Of a stretch of 64,000 bases of DNA, positions 28,506 through 38,740 are shown one piece after another. The stretch is taken from the NCBI RefSeq assembly GCF_001570805.1, contig NZ_BCSJ01000015.1:496001-560000 (forward strand). Direction: 5' to 3'. A program made the position numbers and the translations under genes. Positions within the stretch are counted from its first letter, which is position 1. The number at the start of each line of letters is the position of its first letter. The notes below the pieces were generated by a model that had not been told where the DNA came from, did no database searches, and saw only the letters and a program-made list of their open reading frames with translations. The DNA comes from Brevibacterium epidermidis NBRC 14811. GTDB lineage: Bacteria; Actinomycetota; Actinomycetes; Actinomycetales; Brevibacteriaceae.

Positions 28506-29012
28506 TTAAGAACCGCCGGGCGCCGAGGCGCGGCGAGCGGTATCGCGCCGGTCGATGGCAGCACCTACTTCCTTGATCGCTGTGCGGATCACTCGTCCAT
28601 AACCGTCGTCAGGCAATGCTTCGCTGTGTTCCTCTGCCGCAGAGATGTGCTCCGCCGCGGTATCGAATGATCCCAGCCGTCGGAGATTGTCACCGATATT
28701 GAGGTGGAGGCTGGGATAGAAGCCGGCGACCTGAAGCGACTGGTGATGTGCCTGCGCGCGTTCATCACTGAGCGAAGCAGCGGCGTCGAGAGCTCGAATG
28801 TCCCAGATGAGTGCCTCGGCCGGGTGATCAAAGAGATCGGCGAGATAGTGCGCAAGTGTGCAGCGATGGAAGGGATCGCCGGAGGGGCCGACCTCCTGCC
28901 AGAGGTCGACTAGCTGGCGCCGAGCCGTGTCCACGTCACCTGCTCTCCCGAGTTCGACGGCTCGACCGATCGTCTCCATCGTCGGATCGGGTGCGGCTGG
29001 TGTAGAGGTCAT
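28506..29012 (-). CDS. TPR-like helical protein downstream of the MerR-clamp fusion
   Basis: A protein of 168 residues, almost entirely helical, with tetratricopeptide-like pairs: AVELGRAGDVDTARRQLVDLWQE, CTLAHYLADLFDHPAEALIWDIRAL and HLNIGDNLRRLGSFDTAAEHISAAEEH. ATG 29012 has AGGAG upstream and lies 21 nt after the stop of the MerR-clamp gene, so they form an operon. No enzymatic motif is visible. It may be a protein-interaction partner of the regulator. Confidence 0.75.
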   Translation of the reverse strand: MTSTPAAPDPTMETIGRAVELGRAGDVDTARRQLVDLWQEVGPSGDPFHRCTLAHYLADLFDHPAEALIWDIRALDAAASLSDERAQAHHQSLQVAGFYPSLHLNIGDNLRRLGSFDTAAEHISAAEEHSEALPDDGYGRVIRTAIKEVGAAIDRRDTARRASAPGGS

Positions 29013-29033
29013 GGTGGTCTGCTCCTGTCTGTA

Positions 29034-30104
29034 TCAGTGGGCGGGTGCCTGGCACGGCATGATGACGGTGGTGAAGTCTCCGTCATCAGCTGAGCGCAGG
29101 ATGACGGGTTGATCCGACGCAGAGACGTCGAGGATGAGATCGTTTCCGAGCGCATTGGTCATAGCCGGATGCAGTGTCGTGAGTTCGAACCACAGAGTGA
29201 TCTCAGAGTCATCACCCGTGCCTTCGAGATCGGGGACGTCATCAGGAGCCAGAACCTGTATCCCACTCGAGGTGAGTCGCAAACCGAGCTTTTCCAGCGG
29301 CCTCTGTTCCATCGTCCCCAACAGCTGCCTGCGGTCGACCATGCAGTGGTGGACTGCTGTCGGTAGGGACTCGAAGAAGTCGTGGGTATCCGGAAATGGC
29401 TCATCGATCAATGGGCACTGGTGCACGGTGCCGTCTTCAAGCACGAGGTGCAGGAAACTTTCGTGAGCCGCGAGAGTCACTGTCGGGCTTCTGCGGACCA
29501 TCGAAACGGTGTTCCGAAGAGCATCGCCGGACACGGTGCCTGCCCACGTCGTACCTGCAGACCGGCTCGGCACCAGGGTACGACTGGCGAAGCGGTAACG
29601 GTCCGTCGCCGCCAATGCGAGTGCGTCCGGTTCGACGCAGAGGCGAACCCCGTTGAGAACGGGGAAGCTGGGATCGTCGGTGGTAGTGGCCAGAAGCTGG
29701 TCGACTGCTGCGGCAAAGATGGGCCCGGGGAGAGCGCACAACGATGCCGAAGACTTCGATTGCAAAGACTGGGTGAGGCGTGCGGCCACGTGGTGTAATC
29801 GCGCGTTTTCAGCCGACACCCTGCGCATATGGTCATTCAGGAGCCGCAGCGATTCCGCAGAATCGGACGCAGTTTCGGCCGTGAAGAACCGAGAGACATC
29901 GGGCAGCGGCATTCCGAGCTCGCGAAGCTCCCGCAGTCTCTCGGCCGTGTGTATCTGTTCCTCACTGTAGAAGCGATATCCGGTCTGGGCGTCGACGTGG
30001 TCAGGGCGGAGGATGCCGGCATCGTCGTAGAATCGCAGCGCGCTCGCCGTCAGACCCACTATTCGGGCGAAGGCGCCGATCGGCATCAAGTCAGAATCAG
30101 TCAC
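29034..30104 (-). CDS. MerR-type HTH fused to a DNA polymerase III beta-clamp-like domain
   Basis: A protein of 356 residues from GTG 30104. The N-terminus is a MerR winged helix (MPIGAFARIVGLTASALRFYDDAGILRP, then YRFYSEEQIHTAERLRELRELGMPL), followed by a helical linker to about residue 110. The remaining 240 residues resemble sliding-clamp repeats: FPVLNGVRLCVEPDALALAATDRYRFASRTL, a central repeat around SFLHLVLEDG, and a C-terminal NALGNDLILDVSASDQPVIL with DGDFTTVIMP, like the DnaN end (PVVIRP..YTYLVMP). The clamp part is shorter than DnaN (about 370), covering perhaps two of three repeats. It could act as a ligand- or clamp-partner-sensing regulator. The start may alternatively be TTG 30125. 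Confidence 0.8.
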   Translation of the reverse strand: MTDSDLMPIGAFARIVGLTASALRFYDDAGILRPDHVDAQTGYRFYSEEQIHTAERLRELRELGMPLPDVSRFFTAETASDSAESLRLLNDHMRRVSAENARLHHVAARLTQSLQSKSSASLCALPGPIFAAAVDQLLATTTDDPSFPVLNGVRLCVEPDALALAATDRYRFASRTLVPSRSAGTTWAGTVSGDALRNTVSMVRRSPTVTLAAHESFLHLVLEDGTVHQCPLIDEPFPDTHDFFESLPTAVHHCMVDRRQLLGTMEQRPLEKLGLRLTSSGIQVLAPDDVPDLEGTGDDSEITLWFELTTLHPAMTNALGNDLILDVSASDQPVILRSADDGDFTTVIMPCQAPAH

Positions 30105-30110
30105 TCGCAC

Positions 30111-30141
30111 ATTGTCCGGTCTCAACCGACTTGAAGGTCAA
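30111..30141 (-). promoter_or_regulatory. MerR-type promoter with 19-bp spacer
   Basis: On the minus strand TTGACC (-35, 30136-30141) and GACAAT (-10, 30111-30116) are separated by 19 bp. That spacing is the hallmark of MerR-controlled promoters. TCAA-N5-TTGA lies in the spacer as a short dyad. The -10 ends 6 nt before GTG 30104, which supports that start and autoregulation. Confidence 0.55.
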
Positions 30142-30147
30142 CCCCTG

Positions 30148-30561
30148 TCATTCGTCGTCCAACCCCTCCGGGCTGTCCGGGGGAGTGAAATAGGTTCTGC
30201 GCAGGTAGATCAACGCAGCGACACAGATCGCCGCTGCCACGACCGCGGTGACGGCCACGTCGACGAGGTCTGCTCCGCCGACCAACAGCGACGGCAGAAC
30301 GAAGCCGCCCACCAACGAGCACAGCAATACGACTCCCAGCGGAACGCTGCCGATGAAGCTTCTGACCTCGAGCCTGACACTTCGCGCCCGAAACACAGCC
30401 CAGACCACCATCGCCGAAGCGGCCGCCACCACGAATATCACCCAGAGCAGTGAATTGATCGGTCGATCCCGGAGGACGGCTTTGGCGATCTCGCCGAGAG
30501 ATCCCCACGCACAGAGCGTGGAGATCCCCAGCAGAATCGTGAAGATCCGTGACCGCAGCAA
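30148..30561 (-). CDS. Small four-helix membrane protein
   Basis: A protein of 137 residues with four hydrophobic segments (about residues 5-22, 37-55, 72-92 and 99-117) and an acidic C-terminus (PPDSPEGLDDE). No family motif is recognised. It lies between the MerR-clamp gene and the acetolactate-synthase-like gene on the same strand, so it may be part of either transcript. Confidence 0.65.
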   Translation of the reverse strand: MLRSRIFTILLGISTLCAWGSLGEIAKAVLRDRPINSLLWVIFVVAAASAMVVWAVFRARSVRLEVRSFIGSVPLGVVLLCSLVGGFVLPSLLVGGADLVDVAVTAVVAAAICVAALIYLRRTYFTPPDSPEGLDDE

Positions 30562-30601
30562 TCGACCAGCTACCCGATCAGGGCCGGATGGGCTGAGTGC
30601 C

Positions 30602-32233
30602 TCACCGCTTCCCCAACTCGTCGATGAGCACGCGCTTGTTCTCCGAGTAGTCGACGGGCACTACTACGACGTGCACACCGCCGGCCTCGAACGCATTCTC
30701 CAGCGCGTCGCTGATGCTGTCGACATCCTCGACGCGGGTGCCGGTGGCCCCATACGACTCCGCGTACTTCACGAAATCAGGGTTGCCGTAAGTCAGACCG
30801 TAGTCGGGGAATCCGTCCGCAGCCTGCTTCCACCGGATCATGCCGTAGGCGTTGTCCTCGAGGATGACGACAACAAGATCGAGACCCAAACGCACAGCGG
30901 TCTCCAGCTCCTGGCTGTTCATCATGAACCCACCGTCGCCGACCACGGCCATGACCCGACGCTCCGGGTAGGTCAGCTTCGCCCCGATCGCCGACGGCAG
31001 CCCGGCGCCCATCGTCGCGAGAGCATTGTCGAGCAGCAGGGTGTTCGCCCGGGTCGTGCGGTAGTTGCGGGCGAACCAGATCTTGTACATTCCGTTGTCG
31101 AGGGTCACGATCCCATCGGTCGGCACGACGTCGCGGACCTCCTGGACGATGCGCTGCGGGATGAACCGATCTTCGTCGGCTCCCTCGTGGATCTTGATGA
31201 GGATCTCATCACGCATCGGAAGGAGCGCCTCGGCGGTGGGCACGGGACCGCCGAGTACCTCGGCGAGCTTGTCCAGGGACGGACCCAGGTCACCGATGAC
31301 CTCGAACTGCGGGAAATACACCTGCTCGACGATGGCGGGACGGTACCCGATGTGCACGACGGTCGGCCCGGTCTCATCCATCGTGAACGGCGGCTTCTCC
31401 GTCGTATCGTGACCGATGGTGACGATGACATCGGCCGCATCGATCGCGTCGTGGACGTAGTCACCGGACGTCAGCGCCGCCGTGCCCATGTACAGATCCG
31501 ACGCGCCCGTCACCGACCCCTTGCCCATCTGCGTGGTGACGTAGGGGATGCGCATCTCAGCGACGAAACGCGACAGCGCCTCACTGCACGAGGCCCGGGA
31601 AGCATCCGCACCGAGCATGAGCAGCGGGTTCTTCGCCTCCTTGATGACGTTCGCGGCGTTCGCGATCGCCGTATCCCCGGCGACGGGCCGACCGTTCGTA
31701 TGCGGTTCGACGAGCTCGAACCCGTCGACCGGCATCCCCGCGATGTCCTCGGGCAGTTCGAGGTGCACTGGTCCCGGACGCTCGGCCTGAGCGGCGCGGA
31801 ACGCCTCACGGACTATCGTCGGAATCATCGCCGCCGAGGTGATCTGCTTGCTCACCTTCGTCAGCGGGTCCATCGTCGCCACCGTATTGACCATCTGGAA
31901 CGCCGCCTGCTCGGCCGTGCGAATGCCCTTCTGCCCGGTGATCATGATGACCGGCATCCCGCCGAGGTGGGCGTACGCAGCCCCGGTCGCCAGGTTGAGC
32001 GCGCCCGGCCCCAAGGTCGTCAGCACCACCCCGGGCTTACCCGTCAACCGCCCGTAGGTCGCGGCCATGAACGCGGCCGCCTGCTCGTGGCGGGTGAGGA
32101 TGAGTTCGATCGAAGAGGTCCGCAGCGAGTCGACGAAGTCGAGGTTCTCCTCACCGGGAATGCCGAAGATCCGCTCGACGCCCTCGTTTTCCAGCGCTTT
32201 GACCATGACATCTGATGCACGTTGTGTCGTCAT
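30602..32233 (-). CDS. Acetolactate-synthase-like TPP enzyme
   Basis: A protein of 543 residues of the thiamine-diphosphate family. The catalytic glutamate lies in ELILTRHEQAAAFMA, the TPP/metal motif in VVGDGGFMMNSQELETAVRLGLDLVVVILEDNAYGMIRW, and GPGALNLATGAAYAHLGGMPVIMITGQ is the usual PP-domain neighbour. Similar proteins are annotated as acetolactate synthase large subunit. No small subunit (ilvN) is adjacent, so a catabolic ALS or another pyruvate carboligase is as likely. TAGGGT ends 7 nt before ATG 32233, consistent with a leaderless transcript. Confidence 0.85.
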   Translation of the reverse strand: MTTQRASDVMVKALENEGVERIFGIPGEENLDFVDSLRTSSIELILTRHEQAAAFMAATYGRLTGKPGVVLTTLGPGALNLATGAAYAHLGGMPVIMITGQKGIRTAEQAAFQMVNTVATMDPLTKVSKQITSAAMIPTIVREAFRAAQAERPGPVHLELPEDIAGMPVDGFELVEPHTNGRPVAGDTAIANAANVIKEAKNPLLMLGADASRASCSEALSRFVAEMRIPYVTTQMGKGSVTGASDLYMGTAALTSGDYVHDAIDAADVIVTIGHDTTEKPPFTMDETGPTVVHIGYRPAIVEQVYFPQFEVIGDLGPSLDKLAEVLGGPVPTAEALLPMRDEILIKIHEGADEDRFIPQRIVQEVRDVVPTDGIVTLDNGMYKIWFARNYRTTRANTLLLDNALATMGAGLPSAIGAKLTYPERRVMAVVGDGGFMMNSQELETAVRLGLDLVVVILEDNAYGMIRWKQAADGFPDYGLTYGNPDFVKYAESYGATGTRVEDVDSISDALENAFEAGGVHVVVVPVDYSENKRVLIDELGKR

Positions 32234-32350
32234 GTGCCCGACCCTACGCTTTTCTCCGCTCAGTCCCTATGACCGGTCCCACACCTCCATCACCGAGGTG
32301 GACCACCCACCCAGCGGACCCGACCAGGGCCCTGCCGGGGGAGACGATAG

Positions 32351-33457
<1,107 letters not shown>

Positions 33458-33458
33458 T

Positions 33459-36044
33459 ATGCGCGTCCCACTGAACTGGCTGGCCGACTATGTCGATCTC
33501 CCAGCCGAGACCGACCCCCATACCCTCGCCGCCGAATTCGCGTCCATCGGACTCGAGGAAGAGGACTTCTTCGGACCCGAGATCACCGGCCCCCTCGTCG
33601 TCGGCCGCGTGCTCGAACTCGTCAAAGAAGAGCACTCGAACGGCAAGACCGTCAACTGGTGCCGCGTCGACGTCGGCCCCGAACACAACGAAGCCCAGGA
33701 TGATCCGAAGGACCCGCAGCCCGGCGAGGAACGTCCCAGCCGCGGCATCATCTGCGGTGCGCACAACTTCGCGCCCGGCGACCTCATCGTCGCCTGCCTG
33801 CCCGGAGCCGTCCTGCCCGGTGACTTCGCCATCGCCGCACGGAAGACCTACGGTCACAAGTCCGATGGCATGATCTGCTCGGCCAAGGAGCTCGGCCTCG
33901 GCGAGGATCACTCCGGCATCATCGTCCTGTCCGACCTCGGCCTGACCGGTGAGCCCGGCGATGACGCGATCGCGTTGCTCGGCCTCGACCAGGTCATCCT
34001 CGACGTCAACGTCACCCCCGACCGCGGCTACCAGCTGTCGATGCGCGGCATCGCCCGCGAATACGCGCAGATGAAGGGCCAGACCTTCACCGATATCGGA
34101 TCCGCCGAGGTGGCTCCCACCAGTGCGGCCACCGACGATGGCTACCCGGTATCGGTTGAGGACAACAACCCCATCAACGAGGTGGCCGGCTGTGACCAGT
34201 TCACTGCCCTCCAGGTCACCGGTCTTGATCCTCAGGCGAAGACTCCGTTCTGGATGCAGCGTCGCCTGCAGCAGGCGGGAATGCGTCCGATCAGCCTGAC
34301 CGTGGACGTCACGAACTACGTCATGCTCGAACTCGGCCAGCCTCTGCACGCCTACGACACTTCGCTGCTCGGTGACGAAATCGTCGTCCGCCGTGCGAGT
34401 GGAGGCGAGAAGTTCACGACTCTGGACGATGTCGAGCGCAAACTCGATCCCGAGGACCTGCTCATCACCGACCGCGGGGGCGGCCCCAGCGGCAAGGGTG
34501 GGAAGATCATCGGACTGGCCGGCGTCATGGGCGGCGCCGATGTCGAGGTCAACGACCAGACGACCGACGTCGTCATCGAGGCCGCACACTTCGACCCGAT
34601 CTCGATCGCTCGCACCTCGCGTCGCCACAAGCTGTCCTCGGAGGCCTCGCGTCGCTTCGAACGCGGAGTCGACCCGAAGCTCGCCCCTGTGGCGGCTCGT
34701 CGCTGCGCGGATCTGCTCGTCGAACTCGGCGGCGGCACGCTCAGCCCGGCGACCACGCAGGTCGGTCAGGCTCCCGAGCCGACCATTCTCGACCTCAAGG
34801 TCGCCCGTGTCGCTTCCTTGGTCGGTGTCGATTACACCGTCGCCGAGGTGACCTCACTGCTCGAGGGCATCGGCGCAACCGTGTCGACTAAGGACGATGA
34901 GACCGTGTCCGTGACCGTGCCCAGCTGGCGCACGGACATCACCGACGACGTCGACCTCATCGAGGAAGTCGCCCGCACCGGCGGCTATGACCGGATTCCG
35001 TCCGTTCAGCCCGCCGCTCGGGCAGGCAACGGACTGACTGTCGCGCAGAAGACGCGTCGCCGTGTCTCGAACCTGTTGGCTGCTGATGGGTTCACCGAGG
35101 TGCTGTCGTACCCGTTCACAAACGACAAGCGGGACGATCAGCTGCGGCTCGAGGCCGATGATGTGCGCCGCAAGCACGTGCGCCTGGCCAACCCGATGTC
35201 CGAAGACCTACCGCTCATGCGCACCAACCTGCTCTCGACGCTGGTCGACCTCGTCGTTCGCAACCAGGGCCGCGGGGCGAAGGATGTCGCGCTCTTCGAG
35301 GCGGGACTGGTGTCCACCTCGGCGGGCCTGCCTGAGGGTCCCGGACCGCGTCACCTGCCCGGATATCACCCCACCGAGGTGGAACTCGAGAAGATCTACG
35401 CTTCGGTGCCGCACCAGCCCTACCACTACGCGGGCATCATCTCCGGCAATGCGGAGCTTCCCGGAGTCTGGGGCAAGGGGCGCAAGGCCGAGGCCACCGA
35501 CGTCATCGATACCGTGCGCCGGATCGCTGCGGTCAATGGCCTCGAGGTCACCGTCGAGGCCGACCAGATCGCTCCGTGGCATCCGGGCCGTGCGGCGAAG
35601 TTTGTCCTCGCCGACGGTCAGGTGCTCGGCCATGCAGGTGAGCTGCACCCGAAGGTGTGCGAGAACCTCGGCCTGCCGGCTCGGACCGTCGCCTTCGAGA
35701 TCGACCTCGATGCACTGCTGGCCCAAGACGACCTGCGAGCCTGGGACGGTGCGCTGTCGACCTATCCGGTGTCGCGTCAGGATGTGGCGCTCATCGTCGA
35801 TGCCGAGCTGCCGACTCAGACTCTGGCCGCGACGCTGCGCGAAGGTGCGGGGGAGGAGCTCGAACTGCTAGAGACCTTCGACCTCTACACCGGCGACCAG
35901 CTGCCCGAGGGCAAGAAGTCGCTGGCGTTCCGCCTGACCTTCCGCGCCCCAGATCGCACGCTCAAGGCCGATGAGGCCTCGGCGATGCGTGAGGCGGCAA
36001 CGAAGTTGGCCGCCGAACGTCACGGCGCCGAAGTCCGCAGCTGA
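33459..36044 (+). CDS. pheT: Phenylalanine-tRNA ligase beta subunit
   Basis: A protein of 861 residues, slightly long. Domains in order: N-terminal MRVPLNWLADYVDLP; EMAP-like tRNA-binding domain (VVGRVLELVKEE, then ICGAHNFAPGDLIVACLPGAVLPG); B3/4 editing region with GYQLSMRGIAREYA and HKLSSEASRRFERGVDP; B5 domain; the catalytic-like core; and a C-terminal FDX-ACB domain starting YPVSRQDVALIV. An extra segment near residue 65-90 (EHNEAQDDPKDPQPGEERPSR) explains the length. A terminator follows. Confidence 0.98.
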   Translation: MRVPLNWLADYVDLPAETDPHTLAAEFASIGLEEEDFFGPEITGPLVVGRVLELVKEEHSNGKTVNWCRVDVGPEHNEAQDDPKDPQPGEERPSRGIICGAHNFAPGDLIVACLPGAVLPGDFAIAARKTYGHKSDGMICSAKELGLGEDHSGIIVLSDLGLTGEPGDDAIALLGLDQVILDVNVTPDRGYQLSMRGIAREYAQMKGQTFTDIGSAEVAPTSAATDDGYPVSVEDNNPINEVAGCDQFTALQVTGLDPQAKTPFWMQRRLQQAGMRPISLTVDVTNYVMLELGQPLHAYDTSLLGDEIVVRRASGGEKFTTLDDVERKLDPEDLLITDRGGGPSGKGGKIIGLAGVMGGADVEVNDQTTDVVIEAAHFDPISIARTSRRHKLSSEASRRFERGVDPKLAPVAARRCADLLVELGGGTLSPATTQVGQAPEPTILDLKVARVASLVGVDYTVAEVTSLLEGIGATVSTKDDETVSVTVPSWRTDITDDVDLIEEVARTGGYDRIPSVQPAARAGNGLTVAQKTRRRVSNLLAADGFTEVLSYPFTNDKRDDQLRLEADDVRRKHVRLANPMSEDLPLMRTNLLSTLVDLVVRNQGRGAKDVALFEAGLVSTSAGLPEGPGPRHLPGYHPTEVELEKIYASVPHQPYHYAGIISGNAELPGVWGKGRKAEATDVIDTVRRIAAVNGLEVTVEADQIAPWHPGRAAKFVLADGQVLGHAGELHPKVCENLGLPARTVAFEIDLDALLAQDDLRAWDGALSTYPVSRQDVALIVDAELPTQTLAATLREGAGEELELLETFDLYTGDQLPEGKKSLAFRLTFRAPDRTLKADEASAMREAATKLAAERHGAEVRS

Positions 36045-36060
36045 GAACAGTGCGTCACAG

Positions 36061-36095
36061 AGCCCGGTCAACCGTTAGAGTGGTTCGACCGGGCT
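36061..36095 (+). terminator. Terminator after pheT
   Basis: AGCCCGGTC and GACCGGGCT form the outer stem, extended by AACC and GGTT with one mismatched position. The loop is about GTTAGAGT. It is followed by CTACCG, with no long T-run. Confidence 0.75.
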
Positions 36096-36164
36096 CTACC
36101 GTACCCGCACCGCGCACTACTACAATCGACCACCCGAAACCGACCATCGCTGAGGAGCCCTGAT

Positions 36165-37046
36165 ATGTCCGAGAAGCTGCCCTACGGAACCACCATGCCC
36201 ACCGGCGAGAACGCACCCGAGGCAACCGCAGTCCCGGCGGAGACGATCGCACTCATCACCGGCGGTGCCCGCGGAATCGGCCGCCACTTGTCGGAGGCGT
36301 TCGCGACGGCCGGGTATCACGTGATCGTCACGGCCACCTCGGCGAGCAGCGCTGAAGACGCGGCCGACGAGATCGGCAAGGCGACCGGGGGAGCGGTCAC
36401 CGGGGTCGGACTGCGCACCGACGATATCGCCGCGGTGAAGGCTCTGCGTGAGTCCGTGACCGCTCTCGAGGCAGAGGCCGGCCGGCGACTGCAGGTGCTC
36501 ATCAACAATGCCGGTCGCATCGAGTCGACCGAGGGCTCGCTGTGGGACGCCGATCCGGAGAGCCTCAAAGGCGTCGTCGACGCGAACGTCACCGGGGTTG
36601 CGCTCATGATCAATGCGTTCGCGCCTGTGCTGATCACGAACGCCGAGGCGGCCAGCCGTCCCAGCCGGATCATCGACCTCAACTCGGGGTCGGGGGCGCA
36701 GGGGACACCCGCCTACGCCGTGTACTCGGCGTCGAAGGCGTCGCTGTTCCGTCTCGCCGATTCGGTCGTCCATTTCGGTCACGAGAAGGGACTGCGCATC
36801 TTCGAAATGGCTCCCGGCGTCGTCGAGACCGCAATGACGAAGTCGATGCCCGTTCACGATTTCCGCACCGGTGATGACTGGACCTCACCTGAGCAGGTGA
36901 CTGGTCTCGCGTTGGCCTTGGCCTCGGGGACGCTGGATGCTTACACCGGAAGGTATGTCCGTGCGGGTAAGGATTCGGAGGAGTCGCTCATCGCCGAGGC
37001 GGCTGGCGGATTGTCGGATTCGACCCGTCGACTCGTGCTGGGCTGA
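36165..37046 (+). CDS. Short-chain dehydrogenase/reductase
   Basis: A protein of 293 residues of the classical SDR family. The cofactor loop is ALITGGARGIGRHL (Gly-rich, near residue 32). VLINNAGRIE carries the NNAG motif, and YAVYSASKASLFRLADS has the catalytic Tyr-x3-Lys. The catalytic Ser would be in DLNSGSGAQG. It has a 28-residue N-terminal extension before the Rossmann fold. The substrate is not predictable. pheT ends 120 bp upstream behind a terminator, so this is a separate unit. Confidence 0.9.
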   Translation: MSEKLPYGTTMPTGENAPEATAVPAETIALITGGARGIGRHLSEAFATAGYHVIVTATSASSAEDAADEIGKATGGAVTGVGLRTDDIAAVKALRESVTALEAEAGRRLQVLINNAGRIESTEGSLWDADPESLKGVVDANVTGVALMINAFAPVLITNAEAASRPSRIIDLNSGSGAQGTPAYAVYSASKASLFRLADSVVHFGHEKGLRIFEMAPGVVETAMTKSMPVHDFRTGDDWTSPEQVTGLALALASGTLDAYTGRYVRAGKDSEESLIAEAAGGLSDSTRRLVLG

Positions 37047-37373
37047 AGATGGCCAAAAGAACCGAGGCAGAATGAAGATCTGTACAGTAACACCGCGACG
37101 ATTCGAACGCGCATCCGTCTCCTCGAAATGATGCGTGAATTATTCTATCCACGATCACGAGATTCGCTACCTTGGGCTGTAAATGTTTCGCACAGATTCG
37201 CGGAACCAGAAGCAGCTGGAGTTACTAGATTTGAGCCGGATCCGGACGTCGAAGGAGGTTGTGTAGACACAAGTTGCCAACGCAGCGATGGCGACGCTGG
37301 AGGCGAGGCTGACCACTCTGATGCGTCTACCCGGCAATCGATCGCACGTCCATGCAAGTACTAGTATAGTTCC
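37047..37373. other. Gap without a supported gene
   Basis: About 330 bp with lower GC than the flanking SDR gene. Short frames on both strands show no motif or ribosome-binding site. It marks the change from core to accessory sequence. The -10 box of the following acetyltransferase, TAGTAT at 37362-37367, is at its end. Confidence 0.4.
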
Positions 37374-37868
37374 ATGCATATTCGTCATGCTGAAATCGCG
37401 GACGCAGAAGAGTTGGCTTGCCTCCTGAACAGCGTCATTGCCGAAGGTGGAAAAACCGCGATCGATACACCTTTGACAGGCTCGGAGTTCGCGGCTTGGT
37501 TCATTACCGGGCCTCACTGCATATGTTGTATCGTGGCGGAGGCTGATAGCGGAATCCTGGGTTTCCAGTCCCTAGAACGCTTTCACGACGACTTGCCACA
37601 GGATATGGCGGACATTGCCACATTTGTCACTGACCGCGTGAGAGGCTCGGGTATTGGCCGTGGCTTGTCACAGGCTACTTCGGCCATCGCAGAGGAAGCC
37701 GGTGTACAGCATGTCCGAGCCGTGATCCAAAGGTCGAATGAGGACGCCATCGCCTACTACCGCTCGGTCGGATTCGAGGGTGATGATGCGTCTAGTAGTA
37801 CGAAAGGCTCAGTTACCCTGATACGATCTACGCCATGTGTGGGTGATGCCAGAAATGCTATGCCTTAG
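37374..37868 (+). CDS. GNAT-family N-acetyltransferase
   Basis: A protein of 164 residues. The N-terminus MHIRHAEIADAEELACLLNS is the typical GNAT beginning. The acetyl-CoA loop is in TDRVRGSGIGRGLSQAT (R/Q-x-x-G-x-G/A), and NEDAIAYYRSVGFE is motif B. Substrates of such proteins range from antibiotics to proteins; phosphinothricin-type acetyltransferases share this start. TAGTAT ends 6 nt before ATG 37374, giving a leaderless transcript. Composition is less GC-rich than core genes. Confidence 0.88.
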   Translation: MHIRHAEIADAEELACLLNSVIAEGGKTAIDTPLTGSEFAAWFITGPHCICCIVAEADSGILGFQSLERFHDDLPQDMADIATFVTDRVRGSGIGRGLSQATSAIAEEAGVQHVRAVIQRSNEDAIAYYRSVGFEGDDASSSTKGSVTLIRSTPCVGDARNAMP

Positions 37869-37963
37869 GTCGTTCTCCGCCTGCATCTCGCGATCGCTGC
37901 CGGTCTAACTTGATGGTCTTCAAGGCAACAGAGCATTGCGCTGGCGTGCTAGAGTCGGCAGTC

Positions 37964-38740
37964 ATGGGAGCAGACTTCGACCCGGTTGTGCATAATCGTA
38001 TTGCCTGGGATCGCCTTGTTGATAACGATATCGAATGGTCTCAACCTGTCGACGCTGATGTCATCGAGCGTGCGGGCGAAGGCGACTGGTCCGTGGTCCT
38101 CATCGGCCACGAACCGACACCCCGTAATTGGTTTCCCGCCAAGTTGTCTGGCGTACGTACGCTCTGCCTCGCTTCCGGTGGAGGTCAACAGGGTCCCATC
38201 CTCGCAGCAGCGGGTGCCACCGTAACGGTCTTCGACAATTCTCCCAAGCAACTTGCCCGAGATGACCAAGTCGCATCACGTGAGGGTCTGGAGCTTCGCA
38301 CTGTTCTGGGCGATATGCGCGATCTCAGTGCCTTTAGCGACGAGGTCTTTGACCTCATCATCAACCCCGTGTCGACTGTGTTCTGTCCCGATCTGGCGCC
38401 GGTCTGGACGGAGGCCTTCCGCGTCCTACGGCCCGGTGGTCTGCTCCTCACTGGTTTCATGAATCCGGATGTCTACCTCTTCGATGAGGCGTCGCTTGAT
38501 CAGCAAACGCTCGTCGTGCGCCATCGACTACCCTTTAGCTCACTCGACCTCTCGGAAAACGATCGAATGTGCACCTACGGAGACGGGCCAATCGAGTACA
38601 GCCACTCGCTGACTGAGCAGATCGGCGGACAACTAAAAGCAGGATTCATGCTCACCGACCTTGTTGAAGCGCCACATCACGCAGACATTACTGCGGAGTA
38701 TTTCCCGGCCTACATTGCAACCCGAGCCATCAAGACATAA
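37964..38740 (+). CDS. Class I SAM-dependent methyltransferase
   Basis: A protein of 258 residues from ATG 37964, chosen because TAGAGT ends 8 nt upstream and because the preceding 18 codons look non-coding. The SAM site is LCLASGGGQQGPILAAAGATVTVFDNSPKQLARD (motifs I and II, about residues 70-105). EVFDLIINPVSTVFCPDL and AFRVLRPGGLLLTGFMNPD are motifs IV-VI. The first residues (DFDPVVHNRIAWDRLV) match a common actinobacterial methyltransferase group. The substrate is unknown. Confidence 0.88.
   Translation: MGADFDPVVHNRIAWDRLVDNDIEWSQPVDADVIERAGEGDWSVVLIGHEPTPRNWFPAKLSGVRTLCLASGGGQQGPILAAAGATVTVFDNSPKQLARDDQVASREGLELRTVLGDMRDLSAFSDEVFDLIINPVSTVFCPDLAPVWTEAFRVLRPGGLLLTGFMNPDVYLFDEASLDQQTLVVRHRLPFSSLDLSENDRMCTYGDGPIEYSHSLTEQIGGQLKAGFMLTDLVEAPHHADITAEYFPAYIATRAIKT

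Noticed and set aside
30248..32215. A 655-codon open frame on the plus strand.
   Set aside because: It lies opposite the acetolactate-synthase-like gene and a membrane protein gene. It has no motif, and its composition is that of a shadow frame.
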